From Eopsaltria australis (lineage: Eukaryota; Chordata; Aves; Passeriformes; Petroicidae): a stretch of DNA of 64,000 nt. A program made the position numbers and the translations under genes. The stretch lies in NCBI GenBank assembly GCA_034509425.1, contig JAVTVJ010000070.1:3410001-3474000 (forward strand), given 5' to 3'. Positions 1 through 15,200 of the stretch are shown one piece after another (positions within the stretch are counted from its first letter, which is position 1; each line of letters begins with the position of its first letter). The notes beneath the pieces are model-generated. The model did not search any database. It was given only the letters and a program-made list of their open reading frames with translations, and was not told the origin of the DNA.

Positions 1-3000
1 ATAATATGATGACTAGTCAGCCTCAAACATCATCAGCCCATCTTTTCAAGAAGTTTTACTAATTGCCATAAAAGTTGAGAGAGAGAGAGTTTGAGAATCT
101 GAGAAAATTATTTCACTGGTATGGGAGAGAAAACATAGCCAGAGGATCATGAGACTGAATATACTGTGGGAAGGCATGTTTTGCTAGAAGGATATTTTTA
201 CCACCTTTTTACAGAACAGTGTATGCAGCTCTCTTTTACTGGCTGTGGTGTAAAATACACCACCCTGGAGCTTTATAGACTTCCTAATTAGAGTCCTGAA
301 GGAAAGGAGCATCCTTTTTACTCTCTTTCCCCCACAGAAAGCTGAGAAAACTGATAGTTAGGCTTGCCTAGTAGAGTACCAAGCAGCCTTCCAGAAAAAA
401 GAAGAGCAGAAAAAATCGTCTGTCCCAGACTAGCAGGTTCTGCTCCCCAGGTAAGGCAAAAGATTGGGAAAAGCGCAGTTTCTGCCTTCTCTGGAGCTGA
501 CTTGATTGCTTAATTGCTCTTTTCCCCCACCTCCAACACCCACTCTCTATCTCTTCTGCTTCAACATCCTCCTCTCCTCATCCTGTCCCAAGTGCCAGCT
601 TTCCCTCACCTAATACTGAGATGAGCCTTTTAATGCCTAACCGTTGTTCTTCCATGGATGTGCTGCATGGTCACAAACAAGTCTCCCATCTTTTGACTTG
701 CAGATGAGTACTCAAAGGGTCAGTCATGCTCAGCTATGTATCTGTCAGACCACGTAGGAATGAGCAGCAGCAACAGTCAGGGACCTCATGAGAACAGGAG
801 TAGCCCAGTAATGTTTTTTACAGAAGAAGAAATACAATAGAATGAAAAGTAATCATTTGTGCTGGCAAAAAGTTCAGCTGTTGTGCAAATTACCTGTCTG
901 CTAATTTTCTAGTAGTGAAAATTGTAGTTCAAAATGTGGTTAGATGTAGCCACTGAAGTGTCTAGAGTAACAGCAGACGTGTATTTCTTTTACCCTGTGT
1001 ATGAGCACAGAAAGAATAGCCTGGCCCTCTGAGGCATGAAAGAGAACAAATTAGAATGAGGATAAAATGAAATAACACAGATAGTGAACTTGCGGTTGCA
1101 GTGGTTTCTCTAATGCAAAGGGCAGATTAGGCCTTTATCAAGGATCTGATTTGCCAGAGCAGAAAAAAAGGAGTTCTGAAGACTGCAAATACACTCAGAA
1201 AGACAAAGAGTAAGGCTCATTTAAAGCCAATGAACCCAGTTCTTCACTCTCAGAGTCGCTATCCCCAGAGTAACCTAAATAGGAGCATTGCTCATTTGTG
1301 TCAGCATGCACACAGTGAAAGGATACATGAACCCATGGCATGCAGAAGAGCTCATAGCAAAGGAAATGGCATAGAGCATCAAAGCAAAAGGTTTCTTCAC
1401 ATCAACACTGGCAAGAGAGCACTGTACATCCAATGTAAATACAGGGTCAGCCTCCTAGAGACCTGCGGATATTTTCATTGGATTAAGTCAAAGGCAGCGT
1501 GAAAAAGATCATCTGCAATTCAGTTCTGTGCTTCGTTCAGGAGATGGGGGCAAGCCATGTTTCATGTACAACATTTCAGTCAGAGCTTTGCACGTGTATG
1601 TAATAAAATGAAAAGGAAAAAGGTCAAGAAAGAGCAAGAGACTGGGAAATCTTGACTTTGCAGAGCAGAATCATTCTTCAGCTAAGAACTAAATTAGAGA
1701 AATGACAAATTTACGTCTTACCAAATAGCTCTTGAATGCATAAGAGTACATACACAGAGAAAAACAGGAAAGAGGTGCTCCCTGTTGGGCTAATAAGAAG
1801 TGTCATTATGCCCCTCTTCAGTGCTACTGTTCAGTAATACCTGTCATGTGGAGGATAATAATGATAAATTTCAACAAAATGAACTCTGAATTTATTTTTC
1901 AAGTGAAATAACCCAGTTTTCTAGAACACTGGTTGGGAGAGTTCATAACTATGCATGAAAATTGTAGTGATTATATCGAATTTAAAAATGTGCTCAGTAG
2001 GGCAACAGCATCCAAATGCCAAGTTGTAAAACTGATCACTTGAATGCAAATAAATCCCGATTCACCAGGTTCAAGCACTTGAAATCGCATGTCTTTCTGT
2101 TCTAACAATCAGAACCTTCCCTTCCACATTAATAAATTTAGGATTACATTTATCACTCTGTTGTGTTGGATATTTTAGGATTCAAATGTTCAACCTCATC
2201 TGCCAATCAAGATTTAGAACATGACTTTCTATTGGTATATGTATTTTAGAGATAGAAGAAATTTTAATAATATCAGAGAAACTTGGATTACAAGAAAAAT
2301 ACCAAGTATCTTGAGAACTCACAGGAGAGTCATATTTCAATATCTCTAGATAGCCACAGATAATTAAAAGATCTTTGTTCTCTACGTCTGGACCCTACTA
2401 GTGTTTGAAAATGGCATTCCAAGAAGAGTATTTTAATAAGTGGTCATAAAAACCATTCTGATTCACAAGATCAGAAAAATGTGAAAGTAAATTGAGGATC
2501 TAAGGGGGAGGGGGAAGGTTATATATGCACAACTATTTCAGAGAGAAATCTGTATTTTAGAGATGGCAAATAAAGGCATAGCAGAAGATACTCTTCTGTA
2601 GAATTCAGATGAAACATTGCATTCCCATGGACTTTTACATTTTACTTGTTTCAAGAAATGTGTCTTGTCTCCCTCTGCAGAAAAAGCACATCCCAGCTTG
2701 GATACTGGTGTAACCCAAACCTTATACAGGCATGTGCACACACACTGGCATATTCAGCAAGACTTTAGAAAAGCATCAATGAGGTTATTAAGTCAAGCAC
2801 TCAAACACTAGAAAACACTTATATTATGTTCCCCATGCAGCATCAATTTAATTTCCCATGTGCTTTCAATACAATACAGTACTAATTAAATATGTACTTT
2901 TTTTTTTTTCCCTACAAAACTGTAGCCTCATTCAGTCCATTAGCTAGACTGATGGCCAAAGTGAGTCCTGGCATGATCTCAGACTCTTGAAGTCTGTTGT

Positions 3001-4168
3001 GTTCTGTGTGTGCTCTGTACCAGTGTTTCCTTTCTGCAGGTGTCCCATAACTTGACCCCCAGACTCCCTCCCACTCCCACTGCCCTCCTCATGCAGTTTT
3101 CTGGCTTGCTCCTCTCCTTTCCCTGAGGGGCTCCCATTATCTCTGCTGCCTGCAAGGCTCTCAGCACAGGAAATGCCCTACTTACAAACTTGTGGGTGGG
3201 TGGGTGGGGTCTTCCTCTGCTGCTGAAACCACCTACAATTGTCTCCAGTCTCTGATCTTTGCATGGAAAGTCTCCATCCTTCTGTCCTGCTCTGAGGTCA
3301 AAACTTATTCTATTGTTTTCCTAACACAGTTTGCCTCCTCCACTTCCCACACATGGGACACTCACATGGAATACACACTCTGTACTCCACTCACTTCCCT
3401 GTTCAACACTGCTGGGCCCTAACAGTAGAGGAACTCAGATGAGAGCAGAATTTAAAATTTAATAAATATAGCACATGATGAACTAGTACTTGGTTCAGTA
3501 CTTGGCCAGCTCTCCTTAACAAGGCAACATGAAGACAGGAAAATATGGTTAAAATAACAAATAACCACATGCCAAATTTCAAGCCCATCATCCAAAATGT
3601 GAATGTATTCGCATTTCTCTATAGAACAGTTAAAGAGATTTTTAAGCAGAAAAACACACCCATTCCCCTCTAATCCTTTTTCTAGGCATGAAGCAGCTAC
3701 TCAGGCCACCATAGTTAAAACAAATCATTAAAATATAGCAATATTGAAAACAAGATATTGAAAATATTTTGTGCCCAAAGAATAAAATACAGGTGTAATA
3801 ATGGTAAATAAATTATAGTTTGAGAACACAACAAGGAAGACTTCAGCTCAGACAAGGTTTGGCAAAATCATAAGTAAATGAAAAGAAGATTTTTATTGTA
3901 ATTCTTACACCAAGGGACTCCAAAGTGTAGAAAGCATTACCACAAAACTTTACAATATTAATCATTTCTACCTAGGTTTGAGAAAGGACTGTAAGAGTTG
4001 AAATTTAAAAATTAGTTGACTGTGTCTTGTATCATCTGATAAAACTGTACTCTTGACAGCTGAGTTGCAACCTCAAATATCAATCAAAACAGCAAATCAA
4101 TAAAATGAACAAAGGTGATTACTCAGGGCTATAATTCCTCAAAAACATGTATGCATGGAATACTGTAC
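1..4168. other. THEMIS intron 2 (partial)
   Basis: Non-coding sequence downstream of THEMIS exon 2, running off the left edge. I see no further THEMIS exon, no recognisable repeat family and no convincing ORF in it. A short T run lies near 2899. Confidence 0.7.
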
Positions 4169-4327
4169 CAGGAAAATTTAGTGGTAATTCCACTTTGGCT
4201 GAAAACTGGCTGACTTCATTATTCTCACAGATACTTGCTATGAGCTTATTAATTTTGAAGCCAATAACTTTAATGACATCTCCTGTTGACAGGGAGCATA
4301 CATTTCCAAACTTCTCATAGATGGAAC
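4169..4327 (-). CDS. THEMIS: THEMIS coding exon 2 (start of CABIT 1)
   Basis: The 159 nt run from phase 1 to phase 1. Gly is completed across the junction (G+GT), followed by 52 residues, [20 protein letters not shown] to VELPLNFP, and the first base of the next codon. The acceptor is TTTCTTTTCAG and the donor CTG|GTACAG. The segment corresponds to the first strands of CABIT module 1 (STG-(D/E)-VIK). Confidence 0.92.
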
Positions 4328-7300
4328 CTGAAAAGAAATACAAAAGGAAAGAAAAGCATTATTTAGCTTTTTCTCACTCTGTCAAGTGTCTTCACCTCTT
4401 TGAGTGAAAACAAAAATAATACTTAAACTATATGAAATAATACTTATCTTGTGATAATTAATCTAATTTTCATCTGCTTCCTCAGGGTCATGAGAAAAAA
4501 CATCTTGTGACTTCAGTGACCTATCAGCTCTATGTGTACAGGGTTCTTAAATGCATACAAGGAGAACACGGTTTGAAGAACCTACATTTCCCAAATGGAA
4601 TGAGCTAGAGCATAACATTACCTGGGTTGTCAGGAGCTGTCTCCTGAAACCAGCAGGCAGTGGAGCTCAGGCACTAAAGGTGCCTCTGCACAGCACAGAG
4701 CACAGCATATCCCACAGGAAACAACAGATTACAGCAGGACACAAAAACCGAGAGACCCTAGAAGGTGCCCAGGGAGAGGACAGGAGACCTCAAAGTGCAA
4801 CTAGCATTTGAGCTTCCTGTAGTAACAAAAGACCTGAAGAAAGTACAAGTAATTGGAAAACTGGCAAATTAACAGTGGCAATCCCTGTCCCATGTTGAAA
4901 TGAACATAATGATTCTGACCTGGCAGCAAAAATTCATTTTCTGTCTGTGATGTTTAGAACTTTGAGAAAAGGAACAAGGCAATCCAGCTAAATGTTTCAG
5001 CACTTCCTCAGCAAAACCTGGAACTGTATCTTGTCCTCCCTTCTCCATTCTAGTTGTGGCCAGCCTTTACTGTTTCAGAAGCAGGTGCACAGGGAGAAGA
5101 ATAAAGCCAAAAGACTCAAAAGCCAAGTTATGCAGAAGAAGGAAAATTCCTCCTGGTCTCTGCAGAAGAGTAGCAGAAGCTTTGGGGGACCAATTAACTA
5201 CATATAAAGGCAATGCAGTGAACACATGGTGTTTCATTCGTAGACAGAATTGCATTGAACACAGAACATCTGATATGTTGAGTTTAATATTAGCTTCCAT
5301 TCTTCTGTGCATTTCCTCCCAAGAACTAACCAAGATCTGTCCTGAAGTGATGTGGACGTGCCCTTTCTGAAATCTCATCTCAAAGTTTCATTTCCCTTGT
5401 GGTGAGAAACGTTCTTATTTCCACAGCCAATGCATTGGTGAGTGTATTCATTTGCTCTCCTACTAATATAGTTTAGCAACTTAAAATACTTTCTTTCTCA
5501 TTTCCATTTTTCCCTTCCCCAAAGGGTTCTCAGAGTTAATTTTGCCCTTTTCTTTATCTCCTCTGAGAAGACAGATTTTCCTTCATACAATTTCTCTAAG
5601 GCCTTACTTGCATCTTGTTCAGTTTAAAGTCTTGTCTTTTTTCAAATATTTTTTTAACCTACGTAAGCAGAATGGTATCAGGCAATGAGAGATATTTAAA
5701 ACCTGACCTCTGGCTACATAGTTCCAATCAATAATTGAGAAGGCCTGTACTGAAATACTATCATTGCTGGCAGAACTCCTTTCCCTCGAAGAGCAACACT
5801 CTTTACAGCTCTCCTTGTAGTTGGTGGGGATGGTGGGGAGAAAATTTAAAAAAAACAGCTTAGAGTTTTTTTTCTCACTCAGGTGTCCCACCAAAAAAGC
5901 TCCAACTATCAGCTGATTGATCTTCCTAGTGCTCATTCAAGAACAATTCTAGTCCTGAACATAGCCTGGGTTGATAAGCATCTGTTACTGAGTCAGGTAT
6001 CTATTTATCAACTCTGCTGCAGCACTTGCAAAGGACAAGCACTTGACTATCACCTTGACCTCAACAGAAGTCACTGGGAACCCAGCCTGAGCTGTGCCTA
6101 ACTTACTCTTCTTTTGGCCTAACCTACCCAAGGGCTCAATAGAGCACCACAAAACAACATGAGAATGACTGGGAGTAACACTGTAGTCTGTTGTGAATAC
6201 ATGTCCAGACAAACCTGTTGGTTGCTTGTGCAATGCTCTCAACAATTGAGAAAAAAATCCTCAGCTTTCCTGAAGAAGATGTAGGTTTTTAACCCTCTGG
6301 AGAAGGAACCTTGATTTTTTTTAAAAAAAGTAAAAAATCATCTGGAATATGCTTTTCACAGGCTGGATTGGACAACATCCCCTTTTTTCCCTTGCTGAGG
6401 ACCCCATGCAGGCTTAAGGGCTCTGCTGTACTTAGATTCCAAACTCACCCAGCAGGCTTTCTGCTGCACACCAGGATGACTAACTCAGAGATATTCTGGA
6501 TTATAGTGCCACATAAATATCAACCAGTGCCAGGTGAAAAAACATGCTGTTTAAGCACACTTCCAACAATTCTGGTACTGAGCAGAAGACCAAGAGAGAT
6601 GCTGCCCTTTATCAAAAAAGAACAATCTGGTTTTCTCATTGTAAAAATAGTGCATAGTTGTTTGCTCTCCTCAGTCCTTTAGCAATTCAACACAGACTAA
6701 CTCAGCTGTCTCTATGGACATTGTCACAGCTCCCATCAGGAAGCTGGCTGCTGCTAATACAGTTCATGAAGTGCCATGTCTGCTCACTTTATAATACCTC
6801 CAGGTATAGTGACTCCACCGCTTCCCTGGGCAGCCTGTTCCAATGCTTAACCACCTTTCAGTGAACATTTTTTCCCAAGTATTTGAGATGAGCCTCCCCT
6901 GGCACACCTTGAAGCCAGTTTCCCTTGTTATGTCACTGGTTGCTTGGGGGAAGAAAATGACCCTCATGTCACCACAACCTCCTTTCAGGTCTCCCCTTCT
7001 CTTTGTTTTCTCCAGGCTTAAATTTCCCAGCTCCCTCAGCTGCTCCTCATAGGATTTATGTTCAACTTCCTTCACCAGTTCTGTTTTACTTCTCTGGGCA
7101 TGCTCCAGTCTTTCTTGTAGTTCTTTCACCACCACTCTCTGGGCCTGGCTGTCCAGCCAGTTTTATATTCAGTGGTGAGTACACCTGTCCAAGCTGCGGG
7201 CTGCCAACTTGCCCAAGAGAATGCTGTGGGAGACAGTGCCAAAAGCTTTACTGAAGTCTGAGTAGACAACATCCACAGCCTGTCCCTCATCCACTAAATG

Positions 7301-9193
7301 GAGCAGTTAAGGGGCTAAAACTCTCAAAAAAAAAACATTATTGAAGAACATTTAACCACTATCTCAGTCTATATCTGCAACAGAGTGGTACCACAAAAAC
7401 CCCAAGAAAATTATAATCAAGGGAGCTCATTGTCCTACCATCAAAGAAATAAACACGGGTACATAATCCACTGGCGAACAAAATGCTTTGTAATACACCA
7501 GTGAAGACTATAGGATGGTACTTTTCATTTGCAGAAGAGAAGTTGGATAGATAGATAGATCACATAGCCATGGAATAATGGATGTATGCCACTCTATTTT
7601 CCATCTAATTAAAGACATCAGAGACCAACTTTAAGCAGCTTATCAATAGTAAAACGTGCATTACCAGATTTATTTGAAATAGGCCAAGATTATGAGGGTG
7701 AGAGGTTGGGTGGATGATGGCTAACAGAATGAGACCATGATTGCAGAAGCCTCATTTTTATCAATACTAGGATTTTAAAAAAATTAAAAATGAAAATCTG
7801 CCAGCCACATTTTTGAGGGTGTAATTTCACATACAGTATTGATTTTAATTACATATTTGTCTGCAACTAGATTGCTTTGGCCCTGATTTTAGCCCTTGCT
7901 TGGCAGTTTGCCTGGAATAATAGAATGAAGATTACATTCAGAAAAGAAAAATGTTACCTAGGCATTTGCAGCAAATATTTGTTCTGATAAAAGGGAGCCA
8001 GGGAAACTGCATAGCTTTCAAAAAGGATAATAAAAGTTCTTTTTCCTTTAGAAGCCATGATAATTAATCTTAAAACATTTTGAAAATTCCCACTTTGTGA
8101 CAATGTGATCCTGAGAGATTCGACTTCAGCTTTGTAGTGCAGACCCCCTCACACAATATATTGAAAAATAAAATCAGAATGCATTTTTTTAACATTTATT
8201 TGTTGTTGCACAACAATAACTTTGTTTTTCCCATTCAAATCACAAAGAAAATGTAACTCTTTGGAAATGTAAATCAAGTAACCTTGAGAACAGAATCTTT
8301 TGATTTGAGAAAGATGCATGCAATATAATGAAAAAAAATCCCCAAACTAACATTTTAGCAGAACCCAGAATAAGGCAGCTTATTTAGAGTGATCAAACAA
8401 TGCCCCTGAAGGCTGTAATTAAAGAGCTTGTTGCCTTTGAAACAACCTTTTCTGGAATGTTACTTTGTTCAATATAATACACATTTATATCCTTCCATAA
8501 GCTCATCTCTAGTTTGGCAATCCGTGTTAGCAACCACTGTGATTGGATCAAAGCAAGCACCACAATTCGTTCAATATCTTTTCCCTGCATCTTTCCTAAA
8601 ATGTTAAGCAGCCATACAACCATCCTCCCTAACATAAAGCCCTTTATTTGATTTATTTCTCATTATGGGTACAAGAAGAGCATTTTTGTATTAAAAACAG
8701 CAATATAAAATATAAATACAGTGAATGCCTGAGAAGGAGGATATCATTCTTCATGTCAGGACATGTGACAGTACCACTGAGATAAATATTTTATAATACA
8801 TGGTGGAACAATAAAATATCTCAGTAATACGTCCCTTTTTCTTCCCAGCAGCTTGGAGCTCCATTGGGTGACTGCTCTCAGAGTGAATACTTCGCTGATG
8901 CTGATAGAAAGCACGGCTCACAATCATGCCCTCGAGTAAACAGCAGTCGTACATCACTGGGATGGAACTCCCTTTTGCCGAATGCCTCCGGGCAGTTTAG
9001 CGTGCAGGGCCGGGAGAGCGATGCAAATGAGACAAAAGACTTGACTAAGGTGGCACAGAGGATTATTCAGCAGGGGTGAAGCTCAAACGCAGGCTGGCTG
9101 ACTCCCAGTCTCAGCCTGTCTCCTACAGGGTGCTGCTAAGCACTTCCAAGTATCTCCCATTCTTTTTTCTTTTTCCTTTTTTCTTTTCTTTTC

Positions 9194-9230
<37 letters not shown>

Positions 9231-12200
9231 GATTAAGCTTTTTTCCTAAAAAAACCAAATTACTTTGGAGGCCAAACACTAGGCATTGACTCCCTAGTCC
9301 CATGAGTTTGAATTCTTGAAGGAAAACATTCTCTCTTTCATGTCTCAGTAACAGTCACTGAATTCATTGCAGCTGGCAGGCTGAGCAGTCTTTGAAAGGA
9401 GATCCAAAGAACCGGGAACCTGGCTGCTAAGCAGGGAGATGAAAGATCTCCCTACATCTCTTGAAAGAGTAGAACTTTGTCCCAATGTCCTTTTCCCAGT
9501 GCTCCTTTCTCCACTATTAAGTTGTCATCGGTTGCCCATATGGGTGCTGTCTTCACTATCAGAGGTGACTCTGTTCCAGGGGTTGGTGAAATGGGTCTGC
9601 TTTCACGTAAAGGCTCCATCCCCTGCTGCAGCCATTCAGCCAGAATTACAATAGCCCATTTTCCCCTACAACATAGCTCAGCTGAAATCACAGTTTTATT
9701 AAGGCTGCTGCAGGCTCTCAAAGTAATATGAAGGGCATAATGGATCTATAATTAGTGTCAATAAAAAAAGACATCATTCTTTATGGGCATTATTTGAGGG
9801 CTAGCCAATTGTTCAGAGTTTATGCTCTTTGGCAAGAAAAGAGATCTATTTTAAAATTTTAGGGAGGAGAATTTTGCTTAATCATTTTATACTCTGATTA
9901 AGCAGAAGGAAAAGCAAACAATTTCTGATGAGGAGACGTTAGGTGGCTTTTTTCTTTTTCTAGTGAAATACCTCATGAGCACCAAAGATACTCAGCAACC
10001 TGTTGGATTTCCCCCACTGAACTCAAATAATCTAACATCTTGCAGAGAAGGGGCTGGAAATCATGCACAATGAGAGGCAAAGAAGAAAGCATGCCCCAGC
10101 TTCTCTCTCTAACCCCAGGCTGTGAGAGAGGCTGCAAACAGGATAAAACACCTGTATGGCTTTTATGCACCCCTCCCTTCCTGCCCCCAGAAGGTGCCCC
10201 TACTGCGAGTGTGTGAGCTCAGCTCCCCAGTGCCCACACGGTGCTACAGATGCCTGAGGATAGCAGGGGTCATGAAGGCTGTGTGAATTTGAGTGGAAGA
10301 TCCTTTGTCAAGTGACAGGGCAACTTATTGGGCTTTCTAAAAACTCTTCTCTCTTTTAACATGTTCTAAGCAACTAAAATCACTAGCTTTAATAATTTTG
10401 AGACACAAGTCTACTAAAAGATTCTATGCAAAGGTGCATCTTATCTAGATCACACCTACTTAGGCTGTGAAGGGTCTGATTTTTGCCACCACAAAACCAT
10501 CAAAAAACAAAAGCCGTTAAGATTTATCTTTTGCCATATAAAGTCAAACTTTAAATGTCAAGTGCTTTAAGCCATTTCAGTCATAATGGACTTCTAAAAA
10601 AATTACTTCTGTGGTTTCTGATTTATTCCTTTCCTGATAGGTTTATGGCCTTTTTTTTTATAAATGCATTCTTCTGATTCTCATCTATCCAGAGGCTTAT
10701 GCAGTGCATGTGGTAGCAGAGCTTTATGCGTGCAGCACCCACTATAATGGAAAGAGCAAGTGAAACCACAGCTCCCAATGAAACACCTCTGACCCTTTAT
10801 CTAGGTTTACCCAAATGAGTCAGAATTACTACAGCAGTGAAGACAATGCCCAAACCTGATTTTGAACAGCATTAGTCACTGTTATAGCTGTTGATGATTT
10901 ATTTCATTTTACTAATTTTCTTTACAGCATTAATTACTTTGAATTTAATATGTTCATTCACATATATATTCAACAGAAAAGCTACATTTTGTGTGATGAG
11001 GTTTAGGAAGGCTGCTCAAACTCAGTTGCAGGATCAAGTCAGAGTGTTGAGCACTTCACAGGTGCAGTCCAGAACTGGAAACAGGTTTAAGCATCTTCCC
11101 ATACTGAGATCAGAGTATGATGTGTGCCATTACTGTGTGTCCAAGGCAGTTAACCAGAAACAGTAGACCTGGAAAAATGCCACATTCCTTCATTAACAGA
11201 TCACCAGGTACTTGAAGAAAAAGTTTTGTCACAAAAGCCCTGTAGCTCAGAAAGAGTGTGTGGTCATGGGCTTGTGTATCATGGGACATCTATCTCAGAA
11301 TCTTCCCTCCAATGCAATTTAACATAGTTGTCCCTTCATCTTCCCAGAGCCTGAGTCTGTGAAAATTATTTTTGGCAATTTTATAGGCTTTTTATAGATT
11401 CATGGGAAGGGAAACAGGGCCCCTCCTGCTGCAGACCTCCTCCTCCTCCTCCTTACATCCCGGGAGCCCAAGTGCAATGACAGCTGGGAAGCTCTCTGCT
11501 ACAGGACACCAGCACATCAAGGGAGTTTCAGCAAGCCTAGACAAGGAGGTGACCCCTGCATTGAGACAAACCAGACAATTTGGGTATTCTGCCTACCTCC
11601 TGTGCCATCCATGGGGAGGCCCAAAACTGAATGTCACAGAAAGAAAAACCCCTCAAAGGAGATCCTCAAATCAGCTTCACCCTGAGTGCCAGCTACCCAG
11701 GGTCAGATTTTTCTCATTGTGTCTGGATGAGTCATTTCATTGAGGGCATAAGTATTAATAAAATGAGCAACATTTGACCCAAAAAAGTCAGAGTTTGTTC
11801 TCACATCCACTGAAGAACAGTTTCTTTCTTGTTTAGAATAAAAAAGGCTTTTGAAGCAGTTTGAACAAGGGTAGGAGAGTTTCAGTGGTTTGTATTAATA
11901 GAGAAAATTTACCAACATGCTCCAACTACTGACCACAAAAAAGAATCCAAACTATCTGGCTGTACTTAAGGCTCTTGCTCCTACTTGCTCAATCAAGAGG
12001 AACAGAAACAGCTGTATTCAAAGGAAAACACCTAATTTTTGATAGATCTGGCTTCTCTGTCTTAAAAAAAAGACACAAACTAGTAAGTGAAAGTACTGTA
12101 CCACAAATTTCACCAATTTCATGTGCAGTTCTCCCTTGGCATGCACTCCACTGAGAATCCACTCAGTAAATGCAGAGATCATTTTTAATGGTATTTCACC

Positions 12201-15200
12201 TCTAAGAAATACAGCCCTAATTATCTTCATCAAAGATGTCTATGCTTGGGCTCTGTTTAAATTATTTGTTGCTTTTTGTAAGAGAAAGTAGCTTTATTAA
12301 TCCTGAAGAGGCAGTTTGCTTGTTTTATTCATGTTTTACAGACTGCATATCCCAGCCTTCATCAACTCATTGGCTTATCACGCTTGACAAGGGAGCAGGA
12401 TTTGTTCTCTCTTGGTTGGCTTAGAAACAGTAAAAAAATTCAACCCTACTTGGTCATTTTCTAACCGTTAGTGTAGAGAGATATTTCTTGTCTAAATTAG
12501 GGCTTGGAGCAGCTGAGATTGGATAGGTAAGGATTCCTTTTGTGTTCAGTTTGCCTAGCTACAGTAACAGGGATAACAAGACTTTTTGAACTCTGTTGAT
12601 GACCAGCAGAGCCCATCACTTCCCTGAAATGCTTGCAGAAATGCATGCTGGAAAGATGCTGATTTCCAGCCACAGAAGCAGAGAGAGTGAAACTGAAACT
12701 GCAGAGACAGTGAGTGACTGTGGATACGCAGCCAGCAAGGGGAACCATGAGTCATGTTGTTTATAGTTCACCAAAGCGAGTTTTGAATGGAACTATCCAC
12801 CCAAAGTGTTTTGTTTGGCATTGCCTCTCATGCAGCTTTCAGAGAGCAACAAATGTCAGCCCAGAGAAGGAATTCCAACCTGTCAATTCTAAGAATCTTT
12901 AGATCCCTTAGATCTGGAAGGACATGAACCAAGGATGTAAATGTGACCCCACAGTTGCCTCTTCTCAATATTTTTTCCCTGCCCAGATCTGGCACTTCCC
13001 TGAACCCCAGAGACTGGAGTACTACAGCTACAGCACAGTGCTTCACTGCACACCCAGCCTGCAGAGGTGGAGGCTGCTGGCTTAGCGTTCCCTTCTCCTC
13101 AGAGAAGGAGTGCAGTTTCCTGATGTGTTTCATGGGACTGTTGTAAAAGAGGGGGTGTCCTGGAACTGAAATTTACTCAACACACATGCTGTTTCCAAAC
13201 AACTGAACCGCAGAGCAGAGCTACAAACTCTCCCCACACTCTGGCAAGTCCCAACCCCTGAAGAAATGAGGGAATAGTATTACTGATGTATGTGTGTAGG
13301 CGGGGCAAGAATGGGAAGACCGTGGGTAGTAATGACAACAAACACCAACAGAAGAGGTGCCTTGAGAGTTCTTCATTTTTCACAATTAAAGTTGGCACTT
13401 TTTACTGTTCTGCCACTGGTTAAATTGAGCCTGCAAAATATTAAATTCAATTACCCATAAAATAATTATATCAGTATTAAAACAGACATAATTTTTGCAA
13501 CATAAAGATGAAAGCCCACACTTGCATGCTATCTGTAAAAATCAGTGGTCAGACAGTACTCAGTACTTAGTACCTCACTAAGTATCAATATTTACTAAAA
13601 TGTTCAAAGGAAGATATTTGATCAATCAAATCAGTTCCCAATGGAGTTTCAGCAATTTCATTTTTTAATAACATATTTTAATGAGCTATTAAATTGTCAT
13701 GTACTTCAGTCTGCACTGTAGTTCCTTTCTAATCAGCACTGATTACCAAGTTTTTTGTATCTGGCAGACCTGCTTTCATTTTATAGTCATCCTTCCTATA
13801 CCCTTCAGAGATTCAACAGTACAGTCCAGTTTCTGTAGCAAGGACATTATAACTGCAGAGTCCAGAGCAACCACACCGAGAGGCATCCCTGGCATTTGCA
13901 GAACCACCATCTCCTTTCACCTGTGTTTCTGCTTTCAAACCAGGGATGACAATAATTTCTCTGCTTCTGTATGGACTTCCAAATATGAGGATGAGAAGCA
14001 TTTTGGAAGAACTAAGGGCTGTTACTAACACCCTATGTTTCTGACTCTGCAGAGCATCAGACAGTGGTAGGTGATGGCTGCAGGTTGTGTCTCAGACTGT
14101 GCAGCCCCACACAGCTGGAGGGAAAGGAGAATAGGAACATGGAGTGTGAACAAGCACCTCAAACCTTGATTATTCTGCCTAGAGGCAAACTGATTAGGTT
14201 TCAACCCCAAAGTCCAGGTGTGGCATGAAAATCACTGATATTATTCAAGGAAAACGCCTTCCTCTTTTTCATGCCACTAATAGAGAGGTAAACAGGAAGA
14301 AAACCTCCTGAGAGAGGTGTCTAGATTATAGTATTCACTACCAACAGCAAAAGTTCAATTGCCCATAGCTTTTCTAGCTGAAAGTATTCCGCATGGAAGC
14401 AGGGTCTATAAAGTCGTGTCCATTTGCAGTTTGGAGAACTACAGTTAAATACATCACATTCCACTAATATCAGCAGGAACATAATTTTTTTATAGGCCAG
14501 TAGAGAGACTAATGGTAGAATGAGTGCACACAGCATATGTTTTCTACTTGCTCTCCCCCGGGACCAGTAACAGGCAGGCTTGGGTCTGAAAAGAGAGACC
14601 TAGATTGTATTTGGTGTGACATGGATTTAGAGGCAGAATGGATTCTTTCAGAGATGTTACCTTGCCAAAGGCAGGTAAATTCCCACTCTCTCCCTGGAGC
14701 TTGGCTTTGCAGGTTATAATAAAAATACCTCACCACATGGAAAACATCCATCCTCACAAAGCATTACGCTTTCCTTATGCTTCCAGAGGTACTGAAAACC
14801 TGTCAGGAACTGTAAGGCTAGCTTGCAAGTCCTATATTTGTAAAATCACTAAACCCAAGTGCAGTGTGTGGAAAATGCTGCTTCCAATAGAGTAAGCAGA
14901 GAGTTTCATCCCCACAGCACACAGAACACTAGAGAAGAACAGTGAAACAATTACACTGTGTTGTCTTATTATCATGTAGCTTGCTGCAGCCTTCTTTGGT
15001 TGTCTGCTACAGCTTTGATGTGACAGCTCTAATGGATGCAATAGACCATTATTTACTCTGCCATTCTATGTACCTAGTTAAGCTGATATTAAGAAATCTT
15101 GCCCTTTTTGGGGTAGGTTGTGAAGACAGAAATATACTTTAACATTTACATATATAAAAATTCTTCCTATTTTAAATTCAGACACAGGAAAATTAATTAT

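Noticed and set aside
6764..7254. Open frames on both strands around 6764-7254, including one rich in Lys/Glu
   Set aside because: They lie in the CR1 fragment and are not host genes.
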